In this document: positions 63,501 to 64,000 of the stretch, in pieces | Layout of the letters: the number at the start of each line of letters is the position of its first letter | Numbering within the stretch: position 1 is the stretch's first letter | Assembly (NCBI RefSeq): GCF_040054535.1 | Contig: NC_090777.1 | Span: 16,595,001 to 16,659,000, forward strand | Direction: 5' to 3' | DNA: 64,000 bases | Source of the DNA: Antennarius striatus | Taxonomy: Eukaryota > Chordata > Actinopteri > Lophiiformes > Antennariidae | Notes under the pieces: model-generated | Database searches by the model: none | The model's input: only the letters and a program-made list of their open reading frames with translations | Told to the model about the DNA's origin: nothing | Made by a program: the position numbers and the translations under genes

Positions 63501-64000
63501 AGGGTCCTGCAGACTTGAGTCATAAGTCAAAATAAAATACATAGATGTATCTAGACATACCTAAAAAAATTCTGTGATCTTATTCATTTTATTTTATGGT
63601 ACATCTCCAATCCAACAGCCAATGTTAAAGAATAATATTTTTTGTAAAAACTTCAAACTTCTACTATTTGAATTGTATATGTACTGTAAAGTATATGTTC
63701 AAAAAACGTGCACAAAAGATGCCTAAAAAAATTAAAGTGATTCAAAAAAAATTTTTTGCAAGAAAGTCAAAATATCACTAAGTACAATAAGAATGGACAC
63801 GTGACTGTCTACCAAAAATCCGCGATGAGGTGGAGCCGTGAGTGTTAATGCGTAAATGCGCGAGGGCGCACTGTAGTAGTTTTCTTCTTCTCTTTTTCTT
63901 TACCTTTAAAAGACGACAGCTACGATGACGACGATATTGATAACGATTAGTTAATACGGTTTTGGTTTGTGTATGGTTATTTCTCAGTGTAAAAAATCCA
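60561..64000 (-). other. prdm16 intron upstream of zinc finger 1
   Basis: The exon at 60560 needs one preceding base from an upstream exon (phase 1), so coding continues beyond the right edge. The interval holds a SINE (61172-61518) and otherwise unique AT-rich sequence. No PR/SET-domain coding block is visible in any minus frame. Confidence 0.6.
61172..61518 (+). mobile_element. full-length tRNA-derived SINE with 15-bp target-site duplication
   Basis: Starts GCGGCACGGTGGTGCAGTGG (box A-like), has box B-like GGGTTTGAGTCC, body GTTTGCATGTTCTC and TTAATTGGCCATTCC, and 3' end GGGATAGGCTCCAGCTCCCC then GAAAATCAATGAATAAACG. It is flanked by the perfect direct repeat ATAAAATGAAAATCA at 61157-61171 and 61519-61533, the mark of target-primed retroposition. 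Confidence 0.92.

Overview
This is a vertebrate nuclear genome window, almost certainly from a teleost fish. The evidence is split genes with canonical GT-AG introns, dense (CA)n microsatellites, and a mobile-element load typical of teleosts: a Tc1-like transposon, tRNA-derived SINEs, non-LTR retrotransposon pieces, and hAT and Harbinger relics. The long-range order is tp73 - wrap73 - tprg1l - prdm16, the same set of neighbours as human 1p36.3. Between tprg1l and prdm16, where I recall MEGF6 and ARHGEF16 in human, this fish has a tandem pair of small secreted C1q-domain genes.

Layout. 1-6230 (minus): 5' part of tp73, with a probable non-coding exon 1, exon 2 carrying the TA start codon and exon 3; the DNA-binding domain lies beyond the left edge. 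8200-26050 (plus): complete wrap73, 12 coding exons giving 448 residues. Its 11-kb intron 4 carries a SINE, a tRNA-Asp gene, a Tc1-like element with a non-LTR element nested in its terminal repeat, and a MITE. About 26350-32090 (minus): complete tprg1l, 6 coding exons giving 278 residues, convergent with wrap73. 32160-34490: a non-LTR relic and a Harbinger relic. 35330-36440: a SINE split by a hAT element. 37742-42989 (plus): two C1q-domain genes, tandem duplicates. 44850-60560 (minus): the 3' twelve coding exons of prdm16, ten zinc fingers and two CtBP-binding motifs, with a roughly 3-kb 3' UTR. 60561-64000: prdm16 intron; the PR-domain exons lie beyond the right edge.

The genes do not form a pathway. 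tp73 encodes a p53-family transcription factor, wrap73 a centrosomal WD-repeat protein, tprg1l a presynaptic-vesicle-type protein, and prdm16 a zinc-finger chromatin regulator. I see no new biological system of the defence or operon kind. The most interesting items are the divergence of the two C1q genes (one lost a splice acceptor on a frame-neutral exon, the other has a GC donor), datable nested transposition with clear target duplications, near-perfect hairpins in wrap73 introns, and a full-length tRNA-Asp wedged between a SINE and a Tc1 terminus. Exon boundaries were placed by hand from splice consensus, reading frame and remembered vertebrate proteins; no alignment or search was run.
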